Translations under genes and position numbers: made by a program
Assembly: GCA_947179155.2 (NCBI GenBank)
Contig: OX359266.1
Coordinates: forward strand, 44,200,039-44,264,038
DNA length: 64,000 nucleotides
Origin: Hedera helix
Taxonomy: Eukaryota > Streptophyta > Magnoliopsida > Apiales > Araliaceae
Direction: 5' to 3'
Shown: positions 1-11,500 of the stretch, piece by piece
Numbering within the stretch: position 1 is the first letter of the stretch
Layout of the letters: each line of letters begins with the position of its first letter
Notes under the pieces: model-generated
Told to the model about the DNA's origin: nothing
Databases searched by the model: none
What the model saw: only the letters and a program-made list of their open reading frames with translations

Positions 1-817
1 GGTTACCTCCTCGATGGTTCTCGTTCCTGTGGTTGTTGTCACTCCTTTCTATATGCTGATCATTAACTCTTGGCTGCAATGTTTCATCTGTTTGCTCCAC
101 CCTTTGAGCCCTATCTACAACATCTGAATACAAACTAAATTTATGAGAGGTAAGTTGTTGACGAATTTTGAATCTCAAACCTCTTAGGAACATCCGACTC
201 ATTCGTGCTTCGTCATCCACAAGATGGGTGGCAAAGCGAGATAACTCGGCAAACTTGGCTTCATATTGGGAGACTGTCATGTTTCCCTGCTCCAGCTTAA
301 TGAATTTCACCTCTTTCATATGACGGATGCTTTCTGGGAAATACTTTTCGTTAAACAGTTCTTCGAATTCTGTCCAAGACATTTCGAGTGCTGAAGGTTG
401 GATACGTTTTACCGCTTCCCACCAATGGTCCGCCTCACCTCGTAACATAAAAGTGGCAAATGACACCTTCTGATCATCAGCGCATTGTAAGACATCAAGT
501 ATTTTTGTCGTCTGCTTTAGCCATGCCTCCGCTTTGAGTGGGTCAGGCTTCCCGTGGAATTCAGGTGGTCCTAATTCTTTAAATTGCTTAACAGTGACCA
601 TCCTCAAATTGCCAGCGTTTCTACCGTTATTATTGATTGGATATCCTCTTCCTTGATTCTGTATGAACTGCATGAAATTCCTAAAGAATCCATCGTTCAT
701 CATGTTATCAGGAACATTATTTCCTGAGTTGGCAGGAGGATTGTTTGGGGCCTCTTGATTCTCGGCTACATTTACTTCAGGCATTCCATAGTTAACCTCT
801 TGATTTCCAGATGCCAT
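1..817 (-). CDS. gag: Gag polyprotein, N-terminal part (Ty3/gypsy), runs off left edge
   Basis: Reading leftward from the ATG at 817, the frame stays open for 272 codons to the window edge. The protein starts MASGNQEVNYGMPEVN and contains the retrotransposon-gag (capsid-like) signature: GPPEFHG near residue 76, a W-L-K segment, ATFMLRGEADHWWEAV, then FNEKYFPESIRHMKEVKFIKL and SQYEAKFAELSRFA. That order is typical of plant chromovirus Gag, which packages element RNA into cytoplasmic particles. It is preceded by a tRNA-Met primer site and a 5' LTR on the same strand, so it belongs to one element whose pol lies outside the window. The absence of stops suggests a recent, possibly functional copy. 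A start at 817 is supported because the related element at 46498-56438 begins its gag remnant with nearly the same residues. The zinc knuckle is not reached. Confidence 0.9.
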   Translation of the reverse strand, partial: MASGNQEVNYGMPEVNVAENQEAPNNPPANSGNNVPDNMMNDGFFRNFMQFIQNQGRGYPINNNGRNAGNLRMVTVKQFKELGPPEFHGKPDPLKAEAWLKQTTKILDVLQCADDQKVSFATFMLRGEADHWWEAVKRIQPSALEMSWTEFEELFNEKYFPESIRHMKEVKFIKLEQGNMTVSQYEAKFAELSRFATHLVDDEARMSRMFLRGLRFKIRQQLTSHKFSLYSDVVDRAQRVEQTDETLQPRVNDQHIERSDNNHRNENHRGGN

Positions 818-1003
818 ACTAAACTGTGGTCACAAAATAAATGTTAGTTCAAATAAACTGACTCATCACTTCATGTTCCTACATTCAAATCGACTCATTA
901 GATAATAAAATCTATTTTAGGTAGGACACACTAGTGACTGATTCTATTCGTCTCTCCCCTCCTAGTTCTAACCCCAGATCTCCATTAAAGATCATATCCC
1001 TAA

Positions 1004-1015
1004 GCTCTGATACCA
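1004..1015 (-). other. Primer binding site (initiator tRNA-Met) of left-edge element
   Basis: On the minus strand this reads TGGTATCAGAGC, the standard complement of the plant initiator methionine tRNA 3' end. It lies 2 nt inside the LTR boundary at 1018. The 818-1003 stretch between it and gag is the untranslated leader, with no ORF of note. Confidence 0.9.
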
Positions 1016-2199
1016 ACTGTGACGCCCCCAAATCTGGGCCCACACAGCCCAAACTTGAGTCGTCAAAAGACTACAACAAAATTATTACAACAAAGCACAA
1101 CGTACAACAATACAGTGTATAATAATACACAACTAAGTCTTCACTATTATTGCCACACTATTTTACAAAACGTGAAGACTATGATAACTATTCCTCGGAC
1201 CCTCACTCCATTCCCCAGCTAGACCCTGTTATGTTTTCATCTCCTGTTGAAAAACAATGGAACAAAAGAAAGGGTGAGCTCAAATAGCCCAGTAAAGAAT
1301 ATCATGACTAAGATAATGACGAATAAATTATCATTAGTCTTCAACAGCTGAGTTCTTGATAGAATACAATAGACTACAAGGTTTATATCAAAAACTGCAG
1401 TTAAATTCTTAAACAACGTTCAGATCAATAATAGCAGCGGAATGAGTAATCTATTAGAAGAATAATGCAGACTATAATGTCCACTCGGTTCTCTTTTTAG
1501 GAAAAACATCATCAACTTTTATCATCTGAAATATCATTAGTCAAGATAATACAAATTCACAGTTCCTGATCATAATCATGCAGATCAACAGTTCATCTTT
1601 GCACTACGGGCCAAAGACATTCAATATAACACCAACGGTCATGATTATACCAGATTCAGCCTTTGGTCATAATCATACCAAACAACAGTTCATCTTTGCA
1701 CTACGGGCCAAAGAGAACATTCACCACGTGCCATAAAAGACACCGAACAGATGTATCGCCTTTAACCTATTATATCGCCTTTAACCTATCATCTGTTCAA
1801 CAAATATATCACATCTGTGCCCCCGGCCACAGATATTCACAATAGCTTGATTTTTGGATGATTAGAATGATATAAATGATGAACAGAAGAAATAGGATAA
1901 CAATAAGTATCGGAAGTTTACTTTGTACAGATTCAAATAATGTCCAAATTGTCAACATGATGTGGAGTGAAATTCAAGATCCACAGTTCAGAATAACGGT
2001 TACAATTCAATAGAAAGGTTCACGTAAATAGGAAGGTTCAGTTGAAATAATGAAGTTCAACTATTATGGAACATATAATATTTTCAGGAATTATAGAAGC
2101 AATAGTTCCATAATAAATTTCGATTTAGGAGTATGAAAGAAAATAATATCCCTTACCGTAGCAGGTTTAATTAACAAAAGGTGAAGGAAATTAATACAA

Positions 2200-2463
2200 G
2201 AGTTATTCACCAACAGGCGGCAATCCGCTCCGTAAGGTTATTCCCACAATTTAATAGAATTTGAGTACAAAGAGTTATTCACCAAACAGGCGGCAATCCG
2301 CTCCGTAAGGTTATTCTCAGAGATTAATAATGAATGAATACGAAAGGTTATTCACCAACAGGCGGCAACGTAAGGTTATTCTCAGAGATTAATAATGAAT
2401 GAATACAAAAGGTTATTCACCAACAGGCGGCAATCCGCTCCGTAAGGTTATTCCCACAATTTA
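2200..2463. repeat. Tandem array in LTR, unit about 60-75 bp, four copies
   Basis: Four units each contain GTTATTCACCAA(A)CAGGCG, then (in three of four) an AATCCGCTCCG core, then TAAGGTTATTC. They start near 2200, 2270, 2346 and 2409. The third unit has lost the AATCCGCTCC core. The homologous array, with altered cores, is in the LTRs at 47838-48101 and 54572-54835. Confidence 0.85.
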
Positions 2464-2780
2464 ATACATGGAAATAAAAGGCACGTCTTATGAGTAAGGA
2501 AGAAACAATATTATTATCGAGAATCAAATAATGATAATCCCTTACCATAGTATGTTTGAATAATGGAAGATGAAAAAGATGGTATCTCTTACCGTAACAC
2601 GTGACTGGATATTGATTTAAATGAGGTTGATTAACTTGAACAGTACACGTATACTTATAGATCTTCACAAATACTCAAGATGACTTAAGCACACTTAGAG
2701 AGAACTTTCACAAGAAGTATTTAGAGAGAGAAAGAAAGAACAAGTAAGGAAGTTTATGAAAAATCCTTAAGTTAAGGCTT

Positions 2781-2790
2781 CTATTTATAG
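2781..2790 (-). promoter_or_regulatory. LTR TATA box
   Basis: On the minus strand this reads CTATAAATAG. The same motif is kept at 48773-48782 and 55507-55516 in the related LTRs although the DNA around it is poorly conserved. It is the likely core promoter of the element, with transcription starting about 30 nt further left. Confidence 0.6.
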
Positions 2791-2879
2791 CCAAAAATCT
2801 TATCATTCATTTAATCTAAACCATTCATTTAAAGATCACCTTTTAATCTACACCATCCATTTCAAATATTATATTATCT

Positions 2880-3125
2880 TTAATCTACACCATTCATTTC
2901 ATATCACCTAATAATCACCTAACTTTATATTATAAACAAATCAATTTAATTATTCAACAATAATTCACACTTTAATCTACACCATTCATTTCATATCACC
3001 TAATAATCACCTAACTTTATATTATAAACAAATCAATTCAATTATTCAACAATAATTCACACTTTAATCTACACCATTCATTTCATATCACCTAATAATC
3101 ACCTAACTTTATATTATAAACAAAT
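2880..3125. repeat. 92-bp tandem repeat, about 2.7 copies, in LTR
   Basis: The phrase TAATCTACACCATTCATTTC recurs at 2881, 2973 and 3065, an exact 92-bp period with almost no divergence. It lies just upstream of the TATA box, in U3. It is absent from the otherwise related LTRs at 46498-49704 and 53232-56438. Confidence 0.88.
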
Positions 3126-3280
3126 AACTTTATCAATTCAATTATTATGACTAATTGTTATAAATACAGTATAGTTAGCTCTTAGATATCAAGTCAATAA
3201 ATTAATGAAATACAACTGTTTAAATAACATCATAATAGAGATAACAATAATGTAAAATAAAGCATACGTTACTGTGTAAT

Positions 3281-3545
3281 GACAATTATTGATTCAATAA
3301 TGTGAATTACTGTGCATATGTTACTGTGACAATTATTAGGTTCAATAATTTTAAAAACAGTGCAACAACAATTATTGACTCAATGATATAAAATACAGTG
3401 TAATGACAATTATTAAATCAATAATGCAAAATACTGTGTAACAACAATTATTGAATTGATAATATAAAATATTATGCAGTGACAATTATCGATGAAATGA
3501 TGCGTAACAGTTACGGTGTCAATTATCAGACCAATAATATGAGAC
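3281..3545. repeat. Diverged ~38-bp array in LTR U3
   Basis: ACAATTATT-like blocks, many followed by a reverse-complementary CAATAAT, recur near 3281, 3329, 3367, 3405, 3444, 3481 and 3519, about every 38 bp. They are separated by variants of AAATACTGTGTAA. The same array, further diverged, is at about 49070-49300 and 55805-56035. A U3 enhancer-like role is inferred. Confidence 0.7.
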
Positions 3546-4075
3546 ACTATGCAATACCGTGTGTTACTGTAGAGTACCGTGTGCTACAGAAAATACCATA
3601 AACTACCGTATGCTACTATTCTTTTATCACCGGTATTTTAACAGTTCCGTTGACTATTTTTATTTAAAAAGGTTACTTCTGTCGTTTTCTATATCCGACA
3701 AATATTCCGTTGTGGGGTCCACCAATAATTTATTATTTCGGCGCCGTCGTACGGCACGAATATTCCCCGACCAAACGAATATTCCCCGACAAAGCGAATA
3801 TTGTCCAACAAAATAAAATTTGCACATAACATCCTTAACTTTCAATTTTGTTAATTTAACCACTTACTGTTTCAAAAAAAATATATATGAAGAAAAATTA
3901 AATTTTGTATTTCGTAAAATTCGGGGTCTTACAAATTAACTTTAAATATCAAAATATATCTCTAACCTTATGACAAAATGAGTGGTCAAGTAAAATAACT
4001 ACATATCCTCAATTTATAGTCATAGTTATAATGTTATTATTACATTATCACTACTAAATTATACAATTAATAAAT

Positions 4076-4312
4076 GAATTTTCTTAACATGTGCTTTAAA
4101 GACACATGTTAAGTGCGAAAATCGAGAGACGAGATTCATTAAATATTATTTATTTATATATATGCATTGAATTCAATAAATGAGGTTCGCTAATATATTA
4201 TTTTTTATGCATTTAATTCAGTGTAAATACATAAATAAATAATATTTAGTGGATCTCGTCTATCGATTTTCACATTTAACATATATTCTTAAGACACATA
4301 TTAAGAAAACCG
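4076..4312. mobile_element. Mutator-type MITE (foldback), 237 bp
   Basis: The ends are inverted repeats: GAATTTTCTTAACATGTG on the left and the complement of CGGTTTTCTTAATATGTG on the right. Inverted similarity extends over about 100 bp of each arm. It is flanked by an exact 9-bp direct repeat, TTAATAAAT, at 4067-4075 and 4313-4321, the target duplication size of Mutator-like elements. It has no coding capacity. Confidence 0.85.
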
Positions 4313-4321
4313 TTAATAAAT

Positions 4322-5056
4322 TTAGAGGTAATCATTGAGACCTCTAGGCTAAGACTGAGGTAATCATTGACGTATAATTTTTGCTTATGTGATCATTTTT
4401 TTTTTCTTCTTTATGTAAGTTTGTTTATTTTTTATGTGAGTTTTTTCTTCTCCATGAGGTTTAATTATTGATAATATTTTTATAATATAATGATATATTT
4501 GATTATAAAACTATAATAAATAATCATTGCTAAGCATATATTAAGTTCAATCATCATGGAAATTAATTCCTCATTTTTGTGTGAGCTTTTAATTTAATTT
4601 TGTATGTTAAATTAGTAATTATCGTAATCATGAATGTAATATTCATGTTGATTATGAAAATAAAGGAAATCGCTATGGTTTACATATTAGGATTTCATAC
4701 CTTGGAGGCAGCATAAGAACATTTATTTGAAAATCAAAAATAAAATAAAAGATATTTTTTTCCATTACATTTTTTTTTTCTGTTTATTCTTACCTTCTAA
4801 AGAATTTTCATAATACACTGGAACAATTATTTATAGAATTTAATAATTGTTAAAGGCATATTCGTCCGTTAAAAACAGCACGTACGTCTTATTTTTATTA
4901 CATTAACATACCAAAAAAATGATACAAATATGACTGAACTGGGTGCATATGCAATTACACAAATACAGTCTATACTCTTAAAATAATGTGCGATTGCGGT
5001 AAGTGCACGGTCTCCCATACTCTGACTGTGCAACTCTAGGATAACTCTACTTATAT
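4322..5056. other. AT-rich intergenic DNA
   Basis: No gene was recognised. The only long frame, on the minus strand over 4869-5096, has no family resemblance and runs into the neighbouring MITE. Confidence 0.6.
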
Positions 5057-5065
5057 AAATATTAA

Positions 5066-5293
5066 GAATTTTTTTAAAATGTATTTTAAGACACATGTTA
5101 AGCGTAAAATTTAATAGATAATATTATTTATTTATATATTTGCATTGAATTCAATGTATAAAAAAATAATATATTAGTAGATCCCATATATTGAATTCAG
5201 TACAAATATATACAAAAAAAAATATTTAATAAATTTTATCTCTTATCTTCCGAGCTTAATGTGTGTCCTTAAGGACACATATTAAATAGACCC
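5066..5293. mobile_element. Second Mutator-type MITE of the same family, 228 bp
   Basis: Its arms are inverted and related to those of the MITE at 4076-4312; both contain AAGACACATGTTAAG and a central TTGCATTGAATTCAAT block. It is flanked by an exact 9-bp direct repeat, AAATATTAA, at 5057-5065 and 5294-5302. It ends about 320 bp upstream of the gene A TATA box, in the proximal promoter region. Confidence 0.83.
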
Positions 5294-5508
5294 AAATATT
5301 AAATATAAATTTTATTTTAATTATTTAAAAATAAAATTTAACACAAATTTTTATGTTAAATTTTATTCTTTAACAGTGAGATTATATTTATATTTGACGT
5401 TTATATTTAATTATTTATGCAAGTACACTTATTCGCAACTTCAACATCGAAGTAGTCAAAATAAAATTCTTTCTTATTCCACTATCTTTATCTTTGCCTT
5501 ACCAACCC

Positions 5509-5526
5509 ACTCTCTCTCTCTCTCTT
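5509..5526. repeat. CT microsatellite in gene A promoter
   Basis: A short run of CT dinucleotides lies about 90 bp upstream of the TATA box. Pyrimidine tracts of this kind are common in plant promoters. Confidence 0.7.
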
Positions 5527-5609
5527 CACTAAATGAGATACATTTTTGTTGATATTTTACAATACGACTGAACATAAAGACGGAGAAATGGGTATCTGCA
5601 TTATGTGGC

Positions 5610-5617
5610 TATAAATA
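5610..5617 (+). promoter_or_regulatory. Gene A TATA box
   Basis: TATAAATA lies 92 bp before the chosen start codon. That spacing gives a 5' UTR of about 60 nt beginning near 5640. Confidence 0.6.
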
Positions 5618-5708
5618 TGAAGTACTTGTGTTGTTGATGTCAGTCTCACTGTCTCTCACAGACAGATCTTTCTCTCTTCCAATTTTTTCCCGAGGAAGAA
5701 GAAGAGAA

Positions 5709-8700
5709 ATGGAGATGAATGGGGTGAAAAACAAGAGATGGGGTTTTATGAAAGGGAACGAAGAGCTGACCAAAGCTTCTGGGATTACAATTAGAAGTGT
5801 GCTTAATATGCTTCTTGACAATCTCAACCCAGCTGACCGGAGGCCTGCCGTCCCTCTCGGCCACGGCGACCCTTCCGCCTTTCCTTGCTTCAGAACCACC
5901 CCTATTGCCGAAGATGCTATCTCCGACGCCGTCCGCTCAGCCAAGTTCAACTGCTATTCCTCCACCGTCGGTATTTGTCAGGCTAGAGAGTACATACTTA
6001 TCCTTTAGCTCATTTTCTTACCCTTTTTTTCCCTTCTATTATTAGCAAAAAAATCCACTTATACTACTAACATTACTACTTCCCTACCCCGGAAACGAGG
6101 GTAGCATAATTAATCATTTTTATTAAGTTTTTCAATAATTAACATTAGAAAATTGATATTTTTTACAGAATTTTTTGATATTTTAATATATAAACTGTGG
6201 TGAAAATACTGATACTCTCCGGATCCACTGTACTAATCAATGTCTCATCTGTCCAACAAAGAGAAAGAGATTACGTTAATTTTTCAAGGCAACTTTTTTA
6301 TAAACAAATAAAGGACCAGATTTTTTTCAAATAAACCCAAATTACCCCTCCTCTTACTGCGCCAATCCTCCCCTCCCTGTTTGATATTAATAGTGATGGA
6401 AACACTACAGCAGAACATATTCATTCATAGTTATTACGTACTTCAACCCAATATATTCTAACCCTATCTTGAAATTTACTTCGCCCTTCATCTCCTACAC
6501 ACGCATATACTCATAGATGAACACCACAGGCTCAATCTCAAAACCTCCCCTTTTTAATTTTGATTGTCCACTGGCCTAATAATCTGTATTAGCCGTACCT
6601 AAAACCTTGGACGGAGTTTCTTGACTAATGTATCCAAGGGGAGGAGCAGGTTGAAAGTAGTCTTGGCATTGATCGTGAATTCATATGAAACTTTGAATTT
6701 GGAGTTTGGAGAATTGGCGCAAGTGGGAGGGGTAATTTGGTTTCTTTATTTATTTTATATTTTATATTGGGTCATTTTATTTATTGATAAAAAGGTTACC
6801 TTAAAAGTTTGACATATTGCATAATCTCTTTAATTGGACCGTAGATGAGATATTGGTTGGGACAACTGATTGGACTCCTGGATATACCAAAAGGGCCCCA
6901 TTTGTAAACCTTTCAAAGTTTGGCATATTTTTCTCCATGTTTACTCCCGGGGGCGGATCCAGTATTTTGGGTTATCTATGGCAACATCCATAAAAAAAAT
7001 AACTAAAGTATGATGTGTTTGTCTTTCAAAATGCTTACACAATACTCCCTCCATTTCAAATATAAGATTATTATGATTTTTGAAGTCAAATTGAAATTTT
7101 TTCAAGTTCAACATATAATCATTTAGTTTCTAATACCCTTAAATCATTTTAACATTTATTTATACTAAAATATTTTTTAAGATAGAAGATATTATAATAA
7201 TTAACCATAGGTATATGGTTAATTTATATACTACTCTTTTATTATAATAATTATTATAGAGGATAAGTGCAAAAAGTTTGTAATTGATGCACATATAGAC
7301 TTTCATACTAGTACAATTTTTTTATTATTGTTATTATAATAATAATAATAATATATAATACTCTCTCTGTTCTAAATTATAAGATCATTGTTGATTTTTG
7401 AAAGTCAATTAAAATATTTTTAAAGTCAAAATTGAGATGATTCATTACAAAATTTGAAACAATAAATTTTACTTTTACGATAATTTACAATATTCATTAT
7501 TGTTTTTACTAAAATTAAATAAATACATGTCAATTTTGAGTTTGAAAATGTCTGAGTTTTAAAGGTCAATGATAATTCTTGTATTTTAGAAGGGATAAAG
7601 TAATAATTAAGGATAAAGTAACAATAATAATAATACTTGAAGTTAAGGTATGTCATACACGTGTCTAATAGATTGGTTTCATCTCGACCCTCTTTTACAT
7701 TCTTTTTGAGTAATGCTCTGGAGATAGTAATGATTCTGGGGGTAACTAGCTATATAAGAGTATTTTGGAGCTCACGAAAGGAAACCTGTAATGCAAGACA
7801 ACATGGTACTTATCACACTTCGTAGGCCTTTTGGCAAAATATTCATTGTTCCCCCTGATAAAAGATAAAATCACTAGCAATTTCCTTATAATTTTTTATT
7901 TACCTGCTTTTGGGTGACTCATAGCTATGCGTGTGGTGGTAGTAATCGTAGCATTTGGATTTCCCCATTTTTTTATGCTTATTGATGGAGTTCAGAATGT
8001 CTGTGGGCAAGGAACAGAGTGTCGGGTTCAATCTCCCTTATATGATCAAACTTCTTAAAAATTACTGAACTTTTATTTTTGGCCATCATCAAACCTCGGT
8101 CACGTCTTGACGACGAAGTAAATGGAAAACATTAGGATTTGATCTGGGTTGTTACAGTCAGGCTCATGAAAATTACTAACTTAAGCAACTCAACTTACAA
8201 AGTGCTCAGACAAAATTTTGCTTTGTTATGGCATCTGGACTATGTTTCATCTGTTCAAACTTCTGACTTCATCTCTGTATTTTAAATAGAGCCATAGCAG
8301 AGTACCTATCTAAAGATCTTCCATATCAGTTATCGCCAGATGATGTTTACTTGACAGTCGGATGCACACAAGCTATTGAAGTCATATTAACGGTTCTTGC
8401 TCGGCCCAATGCCAACATTCTATTTCCAAGACCAGGCTTCCCATTCTACGAAGCACGAGCTGCATTTGGCCACCTTGAAGTTCGGCATTTCGATCTTCTT
8501 CCAGATAAAGGTTGGGAGGTTGATCTTGATGCAGTTGAAGATCTTGCAGATGAGAATACTGTTGCTATGGTTGTTATCAACCCTGGTAATCCTTGTGGGA
8601 ATGTCTACACATATCAACATCTAAAGAAGGTTTATTTAATTTTCTGCTATAAAAAATGCGTAAAATTTTGCAGTTACATGGTTTTGGTTGTTATATTGGC

Positions 8701-10524
8701 TGTTTGTGTGATGCTTAGGTTGCTGAGACTGCGAAGAAGCTTGGAATATTAGTGATTGCTGATGAAGTTTATGATCATCTTGTATTTGGGAGTAATCCAT
8801 TTGTGCCTATGGGAGTCTTTGGATCAATTGTGCCTATCATTACTTTGGGGTCCATATCGAAGAGGTGGATTGTCCCTGGTTGGCGACTTGGTTGGCTTGT
8901 CACGAATGATCCCAATGGCATCCTTAAAGAATATGGGGTTCTCTCTCTCTCTCATTATTTTCTTACTCCATATTTTCCCATGATTGAGAACACCATACAA
9001 ATTAGCGTACAACAATTATGAACTCATTGCAATTAGTTTTTGTTAAGATCAAACCTGTTTCTCTCCAAACAGTTTTAACAATTCAACTTGGAGTATCCAG
9101 AATAAATTCTATTTTCTTTATGTTATCATGTTGTATAAGTTGTGTGTAAGGTGTATACCATTGCCCCACTTCAATAAATTTTCTATGCTGTCTCTCTATA
9201 GCCTTGGGAATTTTGCATTTATTATTCATTACGAATGAGTTGTTGCTTTGTTTCTGTATGACCGTGTTGAAGGTCTTGTTTTTGGTCCTTCTATATTACA
9301 ATTCTTTTTCCCCTCTTTTTGACTAATTTAATAGTCATTGTTATTACTACGTTTAGATGAACTAAAGCTAGGATCAGAGGGGATGCCATCTGATCCTGAA
9401 AACTATCTTATGCTATGATATAGATGCGTTATCCTAAATTTACACGCTCTTCCGATTATTTATCCAATAATAGTAGTATGACTCTTAGCATTGCGTTGGA
9501 AAACTTATGTTTGTGTTTCTTCTTGCAGATTGTCGATTGCATCAAGGGCTTTCTTAATATCTCCTCAGATCCTGCAACCTTCATTCAGGTGCCTGAATCT
9601 TTAGTTTTTCAGTAACACCTAAAAGAGGCTGTAATACTCAAAAAAGCTTCTTCTTTTTTTTTTGAAATTATTCTGCTTCTATCCGTTTTTTCCCCTTTCT
9701 TGGTATTTTATATTTCTAACTTCTTAATTTTTTATAATGGTTTTTAGTTTGAGCCTTAAGGTTCAGAGGGCAATATTTCGCACATACAACACTACTTTTT
9801 AATTGTTTTTTTCCTTCCTTTGGTGCTTTCCTTCATAAAAATCTGCTGTTAAGCTTCTTGTACCATCAGGGTGCACTTCCTCAAATTCTTGGGAATACAG
9901 GAGAGGATTTCTTTTCAAAAATTATCGATACACTGAGAGAAGCTGCAGAGATTGGTTACGATAGAATTAAGGAGATTGCTTGCATAACTTGTCCAAGCAA
10001 ACCTGAAGGATCTATGTTTATGATGGTAAGGGCAGAAGAACTTGGATTCTTTTGTAATTTTAACATAAATGGCATCAAAGTTTTTCTCATCACAAGAAAT
10101 GTACATTTTAGGTGAAACTAAATCTCTCTCTACTGGAGGACATTAATGATGACGTGGACTTCTGTGTAAAGTTGGCTAAGGAGGAATCAGTCATAATTCT
10201 ACCAGGTAAGAAGTCGAAGATTTGAGCCTCCGGTATTAACTCAATTTTCTTCTCTTATTATTAAAACTAGTTTTAACCTTGAAGTTAGTTGTATTGTTAT
10301 TAGCCATCCTTACAGCAGCGGTCGATCATTCATGAGTCATAATATTATCAGTTAATGTGTCAACGAGTTACAAAAGGAGCAATTGATTTCTGCTTATTTT
10401 CTCAGGCATTGCCGTAGGACTTAAGAATTGGCTGCGCGTAACTTTCGCCATTGAGCCTTCATCTCTTGATGAAGGCCTCGGGAGGGTAAAAGCGTTCTAC
10501 GAAAGGCATGCCAAGAAACAATAA
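5709..10524 (+). CDS. TAT: Gene A: tyrosine aminotransferase-family protein (class I PLP), 7 exons, 422 aa
   Basis: Exons: 5709-5989, 8290-8629, 8719-8937, 9529-9588, 9870-10025, 10112-10205, 10406-10524. All introns are GT-AG and the frame is continuous. The product is a type I fold PLP enzyme. Visible residues: cofactor-loop GCTQAIE (118-124), NPGNPCG with N194, ADEVY with D222, SISKRW with the Schiff-base lysine K255, and LRVTF with the carboxylate-binding R394. Length and motifs fit the plant tyrosine transaminase family and are closest to the At5g36160 type as I recall it, less like the C-S lyase SUR1 (which has SKGW). The expected reaction is tyrosine + 2-oxoglutarate to 4-hydroxyphenylpyruvate + glutamate, in the cytosol (no obvious transit peptide), feeding tocopherol, plastoquinone or phenolic pathways. 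The start at 5709 follows the TATA box; an in-frame ATG at 5715 is an alternative. Substrate preference cannot be read from sequence. Confidence 0.9.
7361..7600. mobile_element. Stowaway-like MITE in intron 1 of gene A, 240 bp
   Basis: The left end, CTCTCTCTGTTCTAAATTATAAGA, is matched on the other strand by the right end, CTTTATCCCTTCTAAAATACAAGA. Both are variants of the CTCCCTCCGTTxxxAAATATAAG terminus of Stowaway (Tc1/mariner) elements. It is flanked by TA at 7359-7360 and 7601-7602, the expected target dinucleotide. Confidence 0.75.
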
Positions 10525-11492
10525 AGATTTACGAGTCCCTCATCTACTGAAGTGGACTTTCTGAAAGGAAAATGGTAATCACAACCACGCGTTGGATCAT
10601 ACTTTACTTTATCCTCGAATAATATGGTGGCTGGTGGGGGCTGTTGATCACCAACTAGGCGTTGGTTATCTGGTGTTGCTCTGTATTGCTGTTCTATACG
10701 TATTACATAAACGAACAATAAATTAAGTTGATTGAATTTGTGTTACTTCCATACATTATTACTTTAGATTTAAATTTGTGTTCTTTATTTAAAATTATTG
10801 AAATTATGACATTCTAAAATATTCCTCAATATCACCAATTTGCACTTTTAAGTAATTACAATTATTATTTTTTATCTTTTTTATAGTCTTCATTAATTAT
10901 TTTTTAAAATTATACAATTCGTATTAATTTTGAATGTTTTCAAAAGTATAGTATTGATTGAAAATTAAAAGACAGTATTGACTTTGCAACGAAGAGAATA
11001 ATTTTAAATAATTTTTTTCCTATTTCCCAAAATGAAAAGTTCATTTGTAAATATCTAGAATGTATATTTTGTTAATAATAAGTTTTTAATATAATAATAG
11101 AGTCACAAAAAAATTATTTATATAAACATCTAGAATGTATTTTTTGTTAATAACAATAATAATAGTAAGTTATTAATTTAATAGTACTGACATACAATAA
11201 TGAAATTAGGATGAAAAAATTAAGTTTAATGTGTAATAATTCGATTATCAAAATAAAAAACTCATTCTTTGTACAATATAAATAAACAAATAAAACTCTT
11301 TTTTAAAACAATGGAATAATTAGGTGCATTAAATGTTAGACTATGAATTATTCACAAAAAAATTGATCATTTACAACATTTATAAGTTTTAAAAATATAT
11401 TGTTGAATAAAAGGAGTAATTAATATATAAAAACTTATTAAGTCTTAACATAATATTAATAGTTCGATCTAACAACAAAGTACACTTAGTTC
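10525..11492. other. Gene A 3' flank and AT-rich intergenic DNA
   Basis: The first ~200 bp is the likely 3' UTR of gene A. Beyond that is AT-rich DNA; two copies of a short ATCTAGAATGTATxTTTTGTTAATAA phrase lie near 11054 and 11129. No gene seen. Confidence 0.6.
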
Positions 11493-11500
11493 ACTAATAT

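Larger units (their letters stand above)
1018..3933 (-). repeat. 5' LTR of left-edge Ty3/gypsy element (2916 bp)
   Basis: The plus-strand sequence begins TGTGACGCCCCC and ends GGGGTCTTACA, giving TGT...ACA termini. Both ends match the LTR pair at 46498-49704 and 53232-56438. About 1.45 kb at the primer-site end and about 0.65 kb at the U3 end are shared with that pair, while the middle differs. A minus-strand TATA box lies at 2781-2790, so U3 is roughly 2790-3933. Three separate tandem arrays sit inside. ORFs called here are short and not conserved as proteins. Confidence 0.88.

Noticed and set aside
2200..2463. Regular repeats that superficially resemble a CRISPR array
   Set aside because: Spacers are not unique and the array is part of a retroelement LTR in a plant genome.
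5609..5950. 113-codon minus-strand frame opposite exon 1 of gene A
   Set aside because: Shadow of the aminotransferase exon; no family resemblance and no promoter.
6945..6975. GGGGGCGGATCCAG phrase resembling the hAT-like end at 39525
   Set aside because: No opposite end or 8-bp duplication could be identified nearby.
7045..7210. Second Stowaway-like end (CTCCCTCCATTTCAAATATAAG) in intron 1 of gene A
   Set aside because: No matching inverted end or TA-bounded partner found, so not called as an element.
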